From: Populus alba | Taxonomy: Eukaryota > Streptophyta > Magnoliopsida > Malpighiales > Salicaceae | Assembly (NCBI RefSeq): GCF_005239225.2 | Contig: NC_133289.1 | Coordinates: forward strand, 1,805,501 to 1,869,500 | Direction: 5' to 3' | Length of the DNA stretch: 64,000 nucleotides | Part shown: one piece after another, positions 10,561 through 24,000 of the stretch | How the letters are laid out: each line of letters opens with the position of its first letter | Numbering within the stretch: position 1 is the stretch's first letter | The notes under the pieces: model-generated | Databases searched by the model: none | Told to the model about the DNA's origin: nothing | The model's input: the letters and a program-made list of their open reading frames with translations, nothing else | Program-made: the position numbers and the translations under genes

Positions 10561-11860
10561 CATCTCTGTTTCTTCGCCGCGCGTTTATTGTTGTTTATGC
10601 AAATTCGATGTCGTCGTTTGAGAATTTTAACCGCTTTGTTGTTTGCTTCCTTTGTGTGCCACACGCTTGGCGCGTGTTGCTTAAAAATATAAAAGAATTG
10701 AAATTGCAGATATAATAGCCGGACCGGGCTCGATAGGTCAATCAGCACCCAGTCCATCCAAGACCTGTGCCGGTCTTTATTGAAAAGAAATAAAATAAAG
10801 AAAATTTGACTTGTCCTAACCCGTTAAAAACCGGTTCGGTTCAAGCTAAAGTTTTGTTCTCAACCCGTTGATTAAAAAAAAATTATTTGGTTTCAAATAA
10901 AATAATAAAATATTTTTATCTATTCAAAAATCTGTTTTTTATTAAATAAATACTGGTAATTACCGTTTAAACATCCTAAAGCATTTTGATCGACTTTCTT
11001 TGGTAATTAGATATTAAACAAATTGTTTGTTTTTTTTAAGATTTAAGATTCTTCTTCCTAGTCAGATCCCATATCTTATAGGCTTAAGATTCCCTTTCTA
11101 ATAAGATTTGAGATCTTAGATAAGTCAAGCTTTATCTCATGAATAATTATGAAAACGACTTTGATAATTTACCTTTCAATATCCCCTCAAGAGGAATCAC
11201 TCTATAATATTTTGATCCCAAGATTGATTAAGGGAGGCTAAAGGTATCTAGCAAAAATAAAAATAAAAATAAAAATACTAATTATACCCCTAGAAGAATA
11301 CTTAAATTAGGTTCAAGTTGGCTTAACAGGGAACTATGGAAAGGAGTACTTCATGAGGTAAGAAAAAGAATTTAAAGAAAAGCTTTGCTTTTTAATCATT
11401 TTTCCAACAGTAGGCAGACAAAGGGCAGGATTGAATAGTGATCTACTGGGGGAATAAGTACTGATATTATCTGATCAGATATTTTAGGCTAAAGACAAAT
11501 CACTGATATAGTAGGTAAATACAATAAAGATTTACACGGGAGATTTTACCCCTATAAGAATTTGTTCGACTGTCTACTGTGGTAAATATGCGGTGAAGAT
11601 GAAAGCATCCTACTCTTTTTTCTCTTGTTTTACAAGCACTAGAAGAGGAAGTTTCCTAAATTTAACCCTGCCATCTTTGATGCATGATAGCTTTCATTCT
11701 TTACAGAGATTTCAGCTTCAGTGGAGTGACCATTTCATGCTGCATAATAAAAGGGAGATTCGTTCGTCCTCGCCTGCCAAGAAATGAAAATTGCTGTCAA
11801 TACTTTAATCGCCACGTGATTCAAGAAACTTTTCGAAATGTGAACCTTACAGTGAGAAAG
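10561..11860. other. Spacer between FHY3 (3' side) and FAR1 (5' side)
   Basis: Contains a patch at about 10715-10860 with ccggaccgggctcg and accggttcggttc words, probably a worn DNA-transposon end. The rest is AT-rich. Sequence from about 11590 to 11867 is less biased and is likely FHY3 3' untranslated region. No further gene was seen. Confidence 0.45.
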
Positions 11861-11867
11861 TTGCTGC

Positions 11868-14800
11868 TCATGCATGCCTGGATCCATCATCGTGTAGCTG
11901 TGCTGTTCTTACATTGGGGTCGTCCTGTTCCATGGAAAACCGTTTTGAGAAGTTTTGGCAAAACGAAAATGGCATAATCAGAAAATCAAGACTAGCAAAC
12001 TGACCCTAATGCCATAAGTGAACCCAGTTGGTGGGCGAAAGAAATCCATCTGTCCCTGCATGTGGTAAAAACAGTGCAAAGATATCACCATTTGCAGACT
12101 GTAGTACAAAGAAATTACTGGCTGCAGGAATAGATACAATACCAGCCCGTGCATGCTTTGCTGAGTGCCGTAATAACCATCATGACTTGGTGCTATTGAG
12201 TTTAACTGTCCCTGGAGATATGAGATCCAGATTTCCATAGTCATATCATATACGATGATTAATAACTGGACAAGACCAGTCATACATCAAGCATTCACAC
12301 AACAATTTATATGCCATACCAGGCCCTGGATGGTCTGCTGATTGCTGTAGTAATTATCACGTGTTGGAGCCATCAAGTTTAGTTGCACCTGCAAAAACAT
12401 ATAGCTCAAAATGAGTGGGGTGAGAAAATCATTCCACCGTATTGTCATGAGCATATGACCTAATTCACAAGCAAACATACCATTCCTGGCACACCCTGTT
12501 GTGTTCCATAATAACCTTCTAGGGCTACTGCTCTTGAGCTTAATTTGTCCTAGAAAATCAAATCGAGTTACAGATACTCATCAGCCCTTAAATCAAATTG
12601 ACTAGTGCATTCACTTGCTTACTAAATGAGTAACAACATAACCATAACAGATTCAAGCTATTTTTCCTAGAAGGCCAACCACAAATATGAATGTCTTTGG
12701 CTTTTTCTTATCTTATTTTCAAAAAAATTAGTCAACAAATATCAAGTTTCAACTGTAGTAGAATTTAATGTGCCACGTCAATACAAACTTTTTCCTTTCT
12801 TTTTGGGTTGTTTGACAAAGTATAAGAGGACAAACCATTTGTTGCAAGCTATCTTGTGGCCCAACAGTCGTAATCACCTGCTCAGAATTCACCTGCAGTT
12901 ATGGAGGAGGTCATTTATGACGAATAATATTAGAACATTAGGACAGAGCATTCACATTCGTTTTTGACCACCAACCTTTCTTTTCTTGGTTTGATTCTTT
13001 TTCTTATTCGTCTTGGTCACACTCCTATTCTGGTTATCATCTTCAATACAGAGGAGACCATGATTGGCAGATGTACCAGCTTCCACAAGATTCTTGTTAG
13101 AATTATTCATGCTGATGCAGTTTCCAAAAGCTTCTTCCAGAGCACGAAAGGCCATACTGTAGCTCTCTTGAGATAATGAAGCCTCTTCACTCAATTTCAG
13201 AGCTCGTTGGCACAAGTCATTGTACCTTTGCACCCTAGATTGTACCTGTTCACATTCTTCCCCTAAAAGATGTCTGCTCTTTGCATCTTTTGTCCACCTT
13301 TTCAAAATATATTGTGATGGGATGGCAGATTGTTGACACATTTGAAGAACAACCAGTGCATGCCTACAAAGATAACCCTTGTATTCATACAGTCGGCATA
13401 TACATGAGACCTCCAAACCTGTTTGATTCCACAGAACAGTGAAATCTTGCTCCTTTTCCAAATCCTGAACTCTAAAACTAATGCTTGTCTCATCTTGGCT
13501 TTCCATTTTGGGATGACAAGCAACTACTCCTAAGACCTCAACTTGGAATTTCTTGAACACTGCATGCGTGTACATCCCTGAAACACTCTTCTCCAAAGGT
13601 GAGGGAGATTTCAACGTAGGTTGCTTGTTCCAGGTATCAGAATCTGCTTTGGCTTCTTCCTCGTACCTATCTTGGAGAATCGATCCATACTGTCTAACGA
13701 ATTCCTGCACAGTTGTCTTCTTATGCACATACTTATCAAAGTAAGAGACTATGCTCTCAGAACGCTGAACTGTAGACATCCCAGCCAAAAAGGCACCTCT
13801 CATGTAGATTGGCACCCATTGCTCACGGTCTTCATACAGTGATTGCATCCACTCATTCTCTCTAAGTTCAAATCTATCAAGAATTTTCCACCACCTTTTT
13901 CCAAACTCGTTTTCTGTCCAAGATCTGAAGACACATTTATCAAATTTGGCCATAAAGTTTCCGTTTTGTTTTATCACATTCCCCAGGTTTTCAGAAACCT
14001 TCCCCAGAATGTTCCACAAGCAAAAGCAATGATGAGTATTTGGAAAGACCTCTGAAATGACTTGCTTCGTAGCTTTATCTTGGTCGGTGATTATAACCTT
14101 TGGGGCCTGTCCACCCATTGCTCTCAACCAAGTCTGCATTAGCCAAGAATAAGTAGCTGCACTTTCATCTGATACCAGGGTGCATCCAAGCAACATGAAC
14201 TGATAGTGTTGGTTCACTCCGACAAAAAGCGCAAGAGGCATCTTATACTTGTTTCTAACATATGTAGTATCAAAATTTACAACATCAGAGAAATTACTGT
14301 AGCCATGCCTACTTTTGGCATCAGCCCAAAACAAGTTCTTCAAACGTTGATCTTCACCCAAATCTACAGCATAAAAAAAGTTGGAATTCATATTCTGCAT
14401 CTGAGTAAAAAAATCAAGCAAAATTTTGGTCTCCCCGGCTTCAAGTCCCAAATTCCGGCCCTTGTCAAATGGATTTTTAGGGTCATTCTTGAGACCAACA
14501 ACATTTTTATATTCTGCAAACTGTCGGGCCATTGCAGCATACATCTTTCTAGTTTGTTCACTGACAGCTTGGGCAGGTAAAAGCTCATGATTATGCTCCT
14601 TCACGAAACTATGGATAACCCATTTTCCATCTGACCTTCTCTTCACATGCATGCTTGCCTTGCAGTCAGTCTTTGAACACGATCGTCGGCCCGTTCCATT
14701 TTCTGGGTCTTGCTTGGTTTGTCTGGAACGTGGTCGGTTAAAGGACTTGTCATACTCTCTCTTTGTCCCATACCTAGAACAAGCAAATTTTGCATCAATG

Positions 14801-15141
14801 AACTCCCTCGATGTTTTTGAACGGCGGCTGTTCTGTATTGCAGTATTAAATCCCATAGATCGAGCATATTCTTGATAAAATGAATATGCCGCTCCATGTG
14901 ATTCAAATTCCATACCAGAAAGTGGCTCAAGTTTTATGTCCTCTTTGAATCCCATTGACGTTGTGGGAGAATTAACATCTCCCCCTTCTATAGAAAGTAC
15001 TTGCTCTGCAACATCAACAACATTTCCAATCTCTACATCTCCATTGTGCAGCTTGACTTCGCGCAACATATTATTGACATCATTTGGTTCTTCACCTTCC
15101 TTATCATGATCACCAGAAGGTAACCTAAGATCGATGTCCAT
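11868..15141 (-). CDS. FHY3: FHY3: Mutator-transposase-derived transcription factor, partner of FAR1
   Basis: Arabidopsis FHY3 is a nuclear DNA-binding activator (FHY3/FAR1-binding site CACGCGC) in phyA signalling, clock, chlorophyll and branching control. Coding exons run 15141-12976, 12892-12836, 12549-12481, 12388-12320, 12211-12143, 12055-12005 and 11924-11868, all GT-AG and phase 0, giving 845 residues (Arabidopsis about 839). The start MDIDLRL matches the family. Domains: FAR1 DNA-binding domain about 78-190 ([18 protein letters not shown]160, HNHELLP); MULE domain about 285-380 with D291 (NFDTTYVR) and D353 (ITDQDK); SWIM finger C580, C582, C592, H594; basic KKRK at the end of exon 1; then exons coding for VNSEQ..SLQQM, three YY(G/S)xQQ repeats, GQMDFFRPP, and the end [14 protein letters not shown]. 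The [15 protein letters not shown] segment and the exon 2 start identify FHY3, not FAR1. If intron 1 is retained the frame stops after VGGQKRM, dropping the C-terminal repeats. Confidence 0.96.
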
Positions 15142-15186
15142 GATGAGACTTTACAACACGTCTTACAACCACTGCTGTCAAGTCAC

Positions 15187-16959
15187 CTGAAAAGTTGAAA
15201 GGGAAATATGCATGTTAGAACAGCTAATAAAACAACCTACATATTTGCAATTGATAATAAAAAAACATCACAAAAATAAAGGGGGGGGGTTAAGAAAATC
15301 TAAACACTCCCATATCCAAAAAAAAAAAACTCTAATAGAGCATAGTACATAACTCACCACTATCTCACAACATCAAAAGCAATCAATTCTGATACAAGTT
15401 CATGCCTGGCTTCAATAGCAATCTGCATCATGCCTTAAGCTACTACTTCTAAATAGATCACATAACTTTATTGCTTGAAATCATAATCTGCCAAATCTGA
15501 CCCTTCTCAAGCAATGAAGTTTCCAAAAGCTTCCTCACTGGACAAAGTCACCCTCTCACTTCTTTGGCCACAAGTGAGTCGTTGCATGCCCAAGAACCCA
15601 GTTACATTCCAGTGCTCTTAATTAGCGACTCTATAAATTTGAAGCAATTGAAAGCCTCAAACATTAAACCGATCCTTCCATAATCTAGTGAATTAACTTG
15701 ATAATTAAATCTCAATGTGCTGAATTCTGTGCATTTTAAGTTCAATCACTAAAGTTCTGATTTCCAGTTGGACATTTTTGTCAGGAAACAATCTAGACTC
15801 CAGAGACAGCCAAGACATCAACTCTTTGTGGTTTAAAGCTAACAAATTACTCCCAAATGTTCTGGGTTTTTAACAGGAAAGGAATCTAATCAACTTGTGT
15901 TGGAGGGTTGAGAAAACAATGCTCTCACATGGAGTAGGAAACTAGAAAATAGACAAAATCAAAGAGAAATAGACAGACACAGGTCCCAGCAATTTTTTTT
16001 TAATGGATAGTAATTAGACTTATATGAACCAAACTTGCACTAACAAATTTGTAACTGAAGGAAAGGAAACTGAAAACCACACATGCCATCATGGGTGAAG
16101 GTAGTTAATCTCTTCGCCTATCTACTCTGTGGTGCATTAAGTAGCACACACCACCAACATAAAAAGTTGACATTCAAAACACTATAAAATTAACCTATGC
16201 ATGCATAGACAGCAACAGCGTGGTTTGTCACCTATGCCATCACACTACTGTTTGCTTCATGTCTTCCTAATTGCCACACAATGTTTAAGAAACTTTCTTG
16301 ACACAGTTTTAATCTTTTAAGGCCACATCTTCTGTGCAGTGGTAAAACTCTTGAGTTTGCCATAAAAAAGATGCAACTTCTAGTCTTAAAATCACTTGCT
16401 CGATATATAAAGTTTCTCCAAATCCACTTCCTCAATATCTCCACTTCAACGTCACCATAATTCAGCAACAGCTCTTTTATTCATCTAATCTTAGCAGGTA
16501 CCCAAACAATAACCATGTTCTAACCAAAATAAACCTAAAGCTCATATAATCCAGTCAATTTAAGCATTAAATTCAACAAATTATAGCTCAAAAACACCTC
16601 CCAGTCTCATGAAAAAGCTCCAACAAACTCAAAACAAACAGCAAGAACCGCCTCAAACTCTCAATTTCTCCTTAAGCAGAACAAATTCTAACCTTAACAC
16701 AACAACCCATTTTCTATTTCCTTTCCTTGACCTCAACTTCAGACAAAAGTAGGTCCTTCAAACACCCCCCAACAAAATCACAACCTTAAAAACCAAACAC
16801 ATCAAAGACTCAAACTCTACGACATCAAGAAAAACCCATCAACCAAAACACAGAGTTTTTCACAAAAATCAAATCAAAAGCCGAAACCCGTCACTAAAAA
16901 TAAGATTAAAATATAATTAAAGCACGCAAAAAAGAGAGAAAAAGAAGCTTTATACGTAC
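15187..16959 (-). other. FHY3 5'-leader intron
   Basis: A donor (CTACAG|gtacgt, exon end 16960) and an acceptor (tttcag|GTGACTTG, exon start 15186) bracket 1.77 kb of ordinary sequence with no gene. The leader exon upstream runs to about 17150, in a CT-rich zone with tctagggtttct. Leader introns are common in this family. The splice pair is inferred from consensus only. A G9 run lies at 15281-15289. Confidence 0.6.
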
Positions 16960-17169
16960 CTGTAGAGCTTCTTCTCTTTGTCTGTGTGTTGGGTTCGATC
17001 TGTGAAGTTGCAAAGTGAAAGCTCACGCGAGGGAGGTGAGCGAGTGGGAGGTTGAAAGAAATCTTTCCTCAATTTCGATTCTCTTGTTTCTAGGGTTTCT
17101 AATTTTTTTCACTCTCGCTTTGTTTGCTCTGTTTCTCAATCGCGAGTGAGATACAGCGATCGCGCGTGT

Positions 17170-20100
17170 GCAAGCACTCCTGTGAGGGTGATTTTGGTCC
17201 CTTTATTAACATAGACTGTATTTGTAGCCCCTGTAGATTTGACAATGTTTAGCATCAACTTCTATAGATTGAAGTTTTCAATATCAACTTTAGAGTTTCC
17301 AAGAAGTTTCAATGCGGTCCTTTTCCATATTAAATTTTTTTAATTTCTTTTTTTGGGGGTATTTTTTAGCCCCCATGGTTTTGGTAGATTTTTATCACAT
17401 ATATAAGTTTCCGATAATGAATATAAAAAAAACTTGCAAAAATAAAGTATTTCTAAATATATCAACCATATATAAAAGTAATAAATATAATTCAAAAACT
17501 ATCAATAAAAATAAAGTTATAAATTCAATTATATCAATTTAAAATTCAGAATGACTGGAATCTATAATAATTTAAAATGTTTTAGATGGGTCGACATGGT
17601 CTATAACTAATCTATTGATCGACCATGGTGTCAAGCTTTAGGTTATATATAACCCTTAATTATACTAATATAAAAAATTAAAAAAATATCAATTTAATTC
17701 TTTTAATCTTTTTTGGGCCTAAAATAAGACTTTCAGGTTGATTTTGGAACCTTTTAATTGTTGAGGATCAGACTGTTACAGTTTCCAACTTGCAGGAGTT
17801 AAGATGTAGTTTATTCTCTATCGAGAATTGATTGCTACAGGCATGGCGCGTGTGAAGCGTTGATTTGGTACTTTCTGCGTTTGCTGTCGTCCATGGTCCT
17901 TGTTCGGTAAGAAGTAGGTGCGCGAGTTAATTAAAGAAAAATCAGTGCATGGATTATCGTTATAGACAGTGTTTAGAAATTAAAGTTGATGTTTAATCCA
18001 CTTTTCTAATCCTGTTTTCAGTTATTCACGAGATTAAAATATTTACCAAGTTTGTTTGAGGTTTAAGTTTCTAATACAATAAAATAATTAAACTCGAAGG
18101 TTCACTCCAGAAACTCGTTAATTTAGAGTCTCTTTTAAGCACTGTTTGAAAATATTGTTACGAAGTTATTTTTTAAAATATTTTTCGTATTAAAAATGTT
18201 TTAAAATGAATATTTTTTAAAATTTTTAAAAATTATTTTTATAATCAACACATTAAAAATAATAAAAAACATATAAAAAAATTAACTTTTTAACAAAAAC
18301 AAAATTAAATTTTAATAGAGCATGATTTGGATCACGTTCTCAAACACTCTTAGATCATGTTTTCTTTTATATTTTTTTATTGAAAACAACATCTTGCTAT
18401 CATGGATTTAGGTTACTTTACTAAGACATTGACTTAATAAATATGGGAAATACACTCATTTAATCATAATATATTGATTGGTACGTCTCAAATTATAGTA
18501 TTTATTTTTAAATCTTGTTCGTTTTATGAAAAAAAAATTTTATTATTTTCTAAATCTTTTTATATTTATTGAATTTCATTAAAGGGTCAATCTAAAAACT
18601 TGTTAATTTGAAGTCTAATTTAAACCATGATTTTTTTGGTTTTTTTTTTTTTCAAAAAACAATATTGTTTTTACTAATACATAAATTGACTCAATTAATT
18701 CACTGTCTAAATTTTAGGATATAAATATGAAAAATAAACTCATTTAACCATAGTATATTTATCGGTGGGTCTCAAATTATAATATTCAACTTTAAATTTT
18801 ATTGTTTCATGAAAAATAATTTTTACATTTTTAAAATCTCGAACCTCATTGAAGTTGATTAATGAAAAATAGTTTAAAATCAATTTAAAAAATAAGCTTT
18901 TATGTGTTAGAAAATAAATATTATTTTTAAAAAATTATTTTTCAAAAACATATTTTCATTTTGGTAAAAAATTGAAACCTTAATGAATATACATGTAGCA
19001 TAAAATTCTAAAAAATCTATAACAACATCGGATTCCCTAGGGGGAAGAAAAGGACATGCATAAATATAGAATAATTTGGAGTGGAGGGGCGACCATTAAT
19101 ATGAACCAGAACATGGGCTAGAGAGAGAGAGGTCAGCCCCAACCAGCCTCAGGCTGTCTACTTCACCCTTATAAATGCCATTATCATAAAGCTGAAAGAC
19201 ATCAAAATGTAGTGAGAGACAATAATTTCGATGGACCCTACCATAGCCCTCCAAGGTCAAAAGACCATGGCTCAGCTTCTTCCTAATATTTTATTTGTTT
19301 TTATATTTTATGTTAATATTAAAATAATTTTATAAAAATAAAAAAATATATTATTTTAATATATTTTTAAACAAAATATACTTTAAAACATAATTACTAT
19401 CACACTCTCCAATATCTTATATTTTTATATATATATATATAAAAAGGCACCAACTTGCATCTACCACACAAGCACATGTACTTTAAGCGAGAAAAATTTG
19501 AACACATGCATATGATATTTGGTGTTTGGATGGTGATCAAATGTTATATTTTTAAATATTTTATTAATTATAAGTATATTAAAATAATATTTTATTATTA
19601 TTTTTTTAAATTTGTTTTTTATATTAACACATTAAAAAAATTAAAAAATATAAATAAAAAAATCAATTTTTTTTTTTATGAAATGATGGGTTGCACTACT
19701 GCCTCAAACATATACTTAAATTATGCTATTGCTTAAACAGGTCTTAATTAAACCTTGCCAATGACCATGCTGATCAATTATTATTTTTTTAAAAGAGATT
19801 TAATGAATATTAAAAAACCTTTTTAATTTTATTTTCATAATTATAAAATTTTATATTATTTAAGATGTTTCTCAAGCTTTGAATTACAAATTAAACGGAT
19901 TAATCTATCTTGACTTAAATCAATTTAAAACAATATTTTTTAAAAGTTTTTATTTTAATAATATTTTGAAAAAAAAATTGATATTTTATTTAAATATCAA
20001 ATTAAATCTCATTTAAATTTTTAATCGAGGATTAATTAAATCATGAATTGAATAAACCAACTACCACCTAGTCTAACATAAAATACAACCCGAATAATAT

Positions 20101-20560
20101 CCCTAGTGAGTGTATCACCGATTTAACTCACCAATCAGATTTGACATGCAAACATTATAACATAACGAGCATGCTTTTTAAAAATATTTTAAGGTAATGT
20201 GTATCACTTCAGTCATCAATGACATTAAATAGAAGTGACATCTCACTTCTTTAATTCTCTCATTTTTAAACTCATTTAATTATATTAAAAAATGGAGGCT
20301 TTTTACTAGTTAAATTGACGAGATGAATTGAATCCAAAAAAATCCAATTTGATGATCCTACTAGTCTGTACGGAAAAAAACACAAAAAAAATTCCAAAAA
20401 ATCTAGATAGAAACATTTCAATGAAAAATTAGGCACTAATTATTATTAAAAAAAATGATTTTAGGCTCCAAATTATCAAAGAAAATAATAATTATGAGGC
20501 AGATGACAAGTTAACAACTACATAGATGACATGAAAATATTCATACACACACAGAGATTG
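17170..20560. repeat. Intergenic spacer with several AT-rich foldback-type relics
   Basis: Between the divergent FHY3 and PAT genes. Relics of the dispersed AT-rich family lie near 18170-18300, 18890-18960, 19290-19410 and 19530-19690 (shared words: taaaataat, atattaacacattaaaa, tataaaaaatc). A TA repeat is at about 19427-19440. Short open frames at 17312-17542 and 19455-19736 lie in this low-complexity DNA and have no sign of coding. 18990-19260 is less biased, but I recognise nothing in it. Confidence 0.5.
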
Positions 20561-20599
20561 ATGGATTTTCTATGTCTGGTGTCTGTCAACGCTTTTGTT

Positions 20600-21028
20600 A
20601 GCTTTTGTCAGTTTGTGTTTTTCTTCTAATAGTTCCACTTCTTGTCTTCACATCTTCTTCTTTTTCTCCATGTACTCTTTCTATAAGTGCTACTGCTTCT
20701 CTGCCTTCTTTTTCAGTCTCAGTGCCTCTCATTTTGTTCTTTTCTTTTCACTTTTCTTTCCCACTTAGCTCTTTTCTTCTCTTTCCTCTTCATTTTAGTT
20801 GATAATAGTTACAAGGCAAGTGAGACTGAGGAGTGGGGAGTAGGCCTAAACCCAATTGAACTTTACTCTTTCTTTGGTTTTAAAAGGGCCTGCATTGATT
20901 TTGGTGTTTGGATTACTGTGGTTGAGAGGAAAGTTCTTTTCTTTTTGGGTTATTTTCTCTTTCTAGCTAGAGTTTTTTTGGGTGTGTTTAGGGTTTTGGC
21001 CTGTTTTGGGGGTTTGGATTTTGTAGTT
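20600..21028 (+). promoter_or_regulatory. Pyrimidine-rich 5' leader of the PAT gene with upstream ATGs
   Basis: Long CT-rich tracts (about 20640-20800) followed by gtttagggttttgg near 20988 are typical of plant leaders. An upstream frame beginning at 20687 has no stop and runs in frame into the PAT start codon, so a longer N-terminus is formally possible. Homologues start at [12 protein letters not shown], so I take 21029 as the start. Another short upstream frame begins at 20605. Confidence 0.5.
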
Positions 21029-24000
21029 ATGGTGAGGAAACATGGATGGCAGCTACCAGCTCATACCTTTCAGGTATGACCATAAAAACCTTCTCTTTTG
21101 AGACTTTGAAGATTTTTTTCTCAATTATCATTCCTTGTTCTTACTTAATCAGGTTTGCTTCGCTTTGCTAAAAAATTGATCTTCTCTTCTGGGGTTCTCT
21201 AAAGAATTCATCTTTTTTATGCGGGCATGCGAAATTGGCTTTGGCATTTCGTAGTTACTGAATTTATGAGTGTTTTTATGGTTTTTTTAGTGCTAATTTC
21301 TGCGCTAAACTTTGGTGACTTGTCTTGATAGGTTGTTGCAATCACTGTCTTCTGTTTACTAGTGATTGCATTTTATGCTTTCTTTGCTCCTTTCCTTGGA
21401 GGCAAAATCTGGGAGTATGTGCTTCTTGGGACTTACACTCCAGTGGTATGTGAATTCTTGTCATTTCTGTGTATTGAGTTTAAGTTTGTTTCCCTTGTAT
21501 ATTCCACAGAGAAATTTGGGTCATAGACGAAAAAAATTGGTAACATTTTAATGAATGAAAGTCTATTTTGGATGTACATCTAATATCATGGATCACTTTA
21601 GTCTTCTTGTTGTACCAAGAGCTGTTCTTTAAAGAATCAACATGTGTAAGACTAAGAGTAACCTTTATGACTGATGTTGTTTTCTTGATTCCTGTTGTGG
21701 CATTGCAGGTACTTCTTGTCTTTATTCTATATGTTAGGTGTACTGCAATTAACCCTGCAGATCCTGGCATCATGTCTAAATTCAATTCCGATGTAGCAAA
21801 TAAACTCAATGTGAAACATGGGTTTTCAGTGAAGGATCTGCCTAGAAAATTTGATGAAACTGGAAGTGCTATGCATTCTTCGTTTTCATCACCCTCCAGA
21901 AGTTCTATAGGTCCAGCAAACTCTAGTAAGAAAGGGTCAGTGGGGGAAGTTGAGAGAGTCGAGACTGCTGTGCAATCCCCAACCAGAAAACCTTCCCATA
22001 ACATCGGTTTAATCTTCTGTGCACCTTTTATTCATGAAGATTGCCGCAAACATGGAGAGATAGCTGACCAACAGGGCAATCGTGAAGATGCTTTGTTCTG
22101 TACACTGTGCAATGCTGAGGTAAAAAGTGAGGCACTTCTTGTTTTGTTTATCGTCATTATTTTCCCTTTTTGGTTGTGGGGCTCTATTTATCAGTCTATT
22201 GAGTTAGCTGTACATCATCTCAATGATTAAATGGCACTCAATACATGCATCACAGTATTGTCTCCAAATAATTCTGCTAATTTATCGCCCTGTAAAGTAT
22301 CTCCAGTGGTTGGCCACATGCTGCCAATGACAGCTTTAAAGAATTTACGCTGGCTGTCCCTATTATTAACAATGTAATCTTTAAATTGCAGGTACGCAAG
22401 TTCAGCAAACACTGTCGAAGTTGTGATAAATGTGTTGATGGTTTTGATCACCATTGCCGGGTATACTTTCATGTTGTTTCTAGTGCTCTTTGCTGGCACA
22501 CATCTTGAATTTCCTAAACCAAACTGGTTTTGAAGTTGACAAAATATGATTTCGTAAAAACTAACTGAATCTATGGTGTGGCTGCAGTGGCTTAACAATT
22601 GTGTGGGGTATAAAAACTATGTGACTTTTATTTCTCTAATGGCTACTAGTCTTGCTTGGGTATGTGCTACTCTCTCTTAACTTATATTATAAGTGATCTT
22701 TATATCTCATATTCTAGCTGCTAGTTGTTTCATTTGGATATATGTGGTAATCCTGAATTATTCTTTCTGAAAATGTTTTCCCAATGGTAACATTTCTGCT
22801 TGTGGGTGGCTCAGCTTGTACTCGAAGCTGGAGTTGGTATTGCTGTCTTTGTACGTTGTTTTGTTAACAAGCAAAGCATGAAGATTGAAATTGTCGAGAC
22901 ACTTGGAAATGGTTTCTCTATAGCTCCTTTTGCAACAGTTGTGGTACGTACACAATAACCTTAGATCAAAGCTTGTTACTTATCACTAATCTCAAATTTA
23001 TCAAATTTCTATTGTTGATGCTGGATCTCAATTTGTGCAGGCTGTATGCACTGTAGTTTCTATCCTGGCTTGTGTACCTCTCAGTGAACTTTTCTTTTTC
23101 CACATGATATTGATCAGAAAGGTTAGTGACTGATAGACTAGAAACTACTTTCAGTTTTCTAGTACTCTTGTTGATTGCTTTAAAAACAGACGAGAAGTTA
23201 GAATCTGAAATTCAGAACCATATTTGGGCAATTTCAGCAATATAAAAGTTTTTATTTGTTTCTGTTATGTTGAATTAGGGTATTACCACCTATGAGTATG
23301 TTGTGGCCATGAGAGCAATGAGTGAGGCACCTGCTGGAGCATCTGAGTACGAGGAAATGCCAAACTTAGTATACTCTCCATCAGGATCTGCCACGACTGG
23401 CTTCAGTGGTGGAAGTTCTCTTGGTCTGCAGTACAAGGGAGCATGGTGCACCCCTCCTCGGGTATTTGTGGATTATCAGGTATTAGACTCTTGTGTTTGC
23501 CATATTCAGTTGTGTGTCATTGAGGACGACTGTGCTGATCCCAGCTAAGAATCCTGCAGAAACTTCTGAGTCTGTTCCTTGCCAGTTTTCCCACATGACA
23601 TTTTTGTCCCAATTCACTCTTAATAGGAACTTCTTGCCCTTGGATCTTATCCTATGTTTTAGATATTTTCTCAAGATTTATATAGAATTTTTAACAAACT
23701 GTTAACAAATGTTACAAAATTATTTTGGACAAGGTCTTAACTTTTATGGGTCTTTATGGAAATTGTTTGTGTTTTTGGCTGCATCAGGATGAAGTCATAC
23801 CTCACCTGGAGCCTGGGATGGTCCCATCAACTGTTGACCCAGATGCTGCTGGAGCTGCAGAAAGAGGTAGCAAGGTACCCAAACGGCCGGTTCGAATTAG
23901 TGCTTGGAAACTTGCGAAGTTAGATTCCACCGAGGCTATGAGAGCAGCAGCAAAGGCCAGGGCATCTTCCTCTGTTCTAAAGCCAGTTGATAATCGCCGT

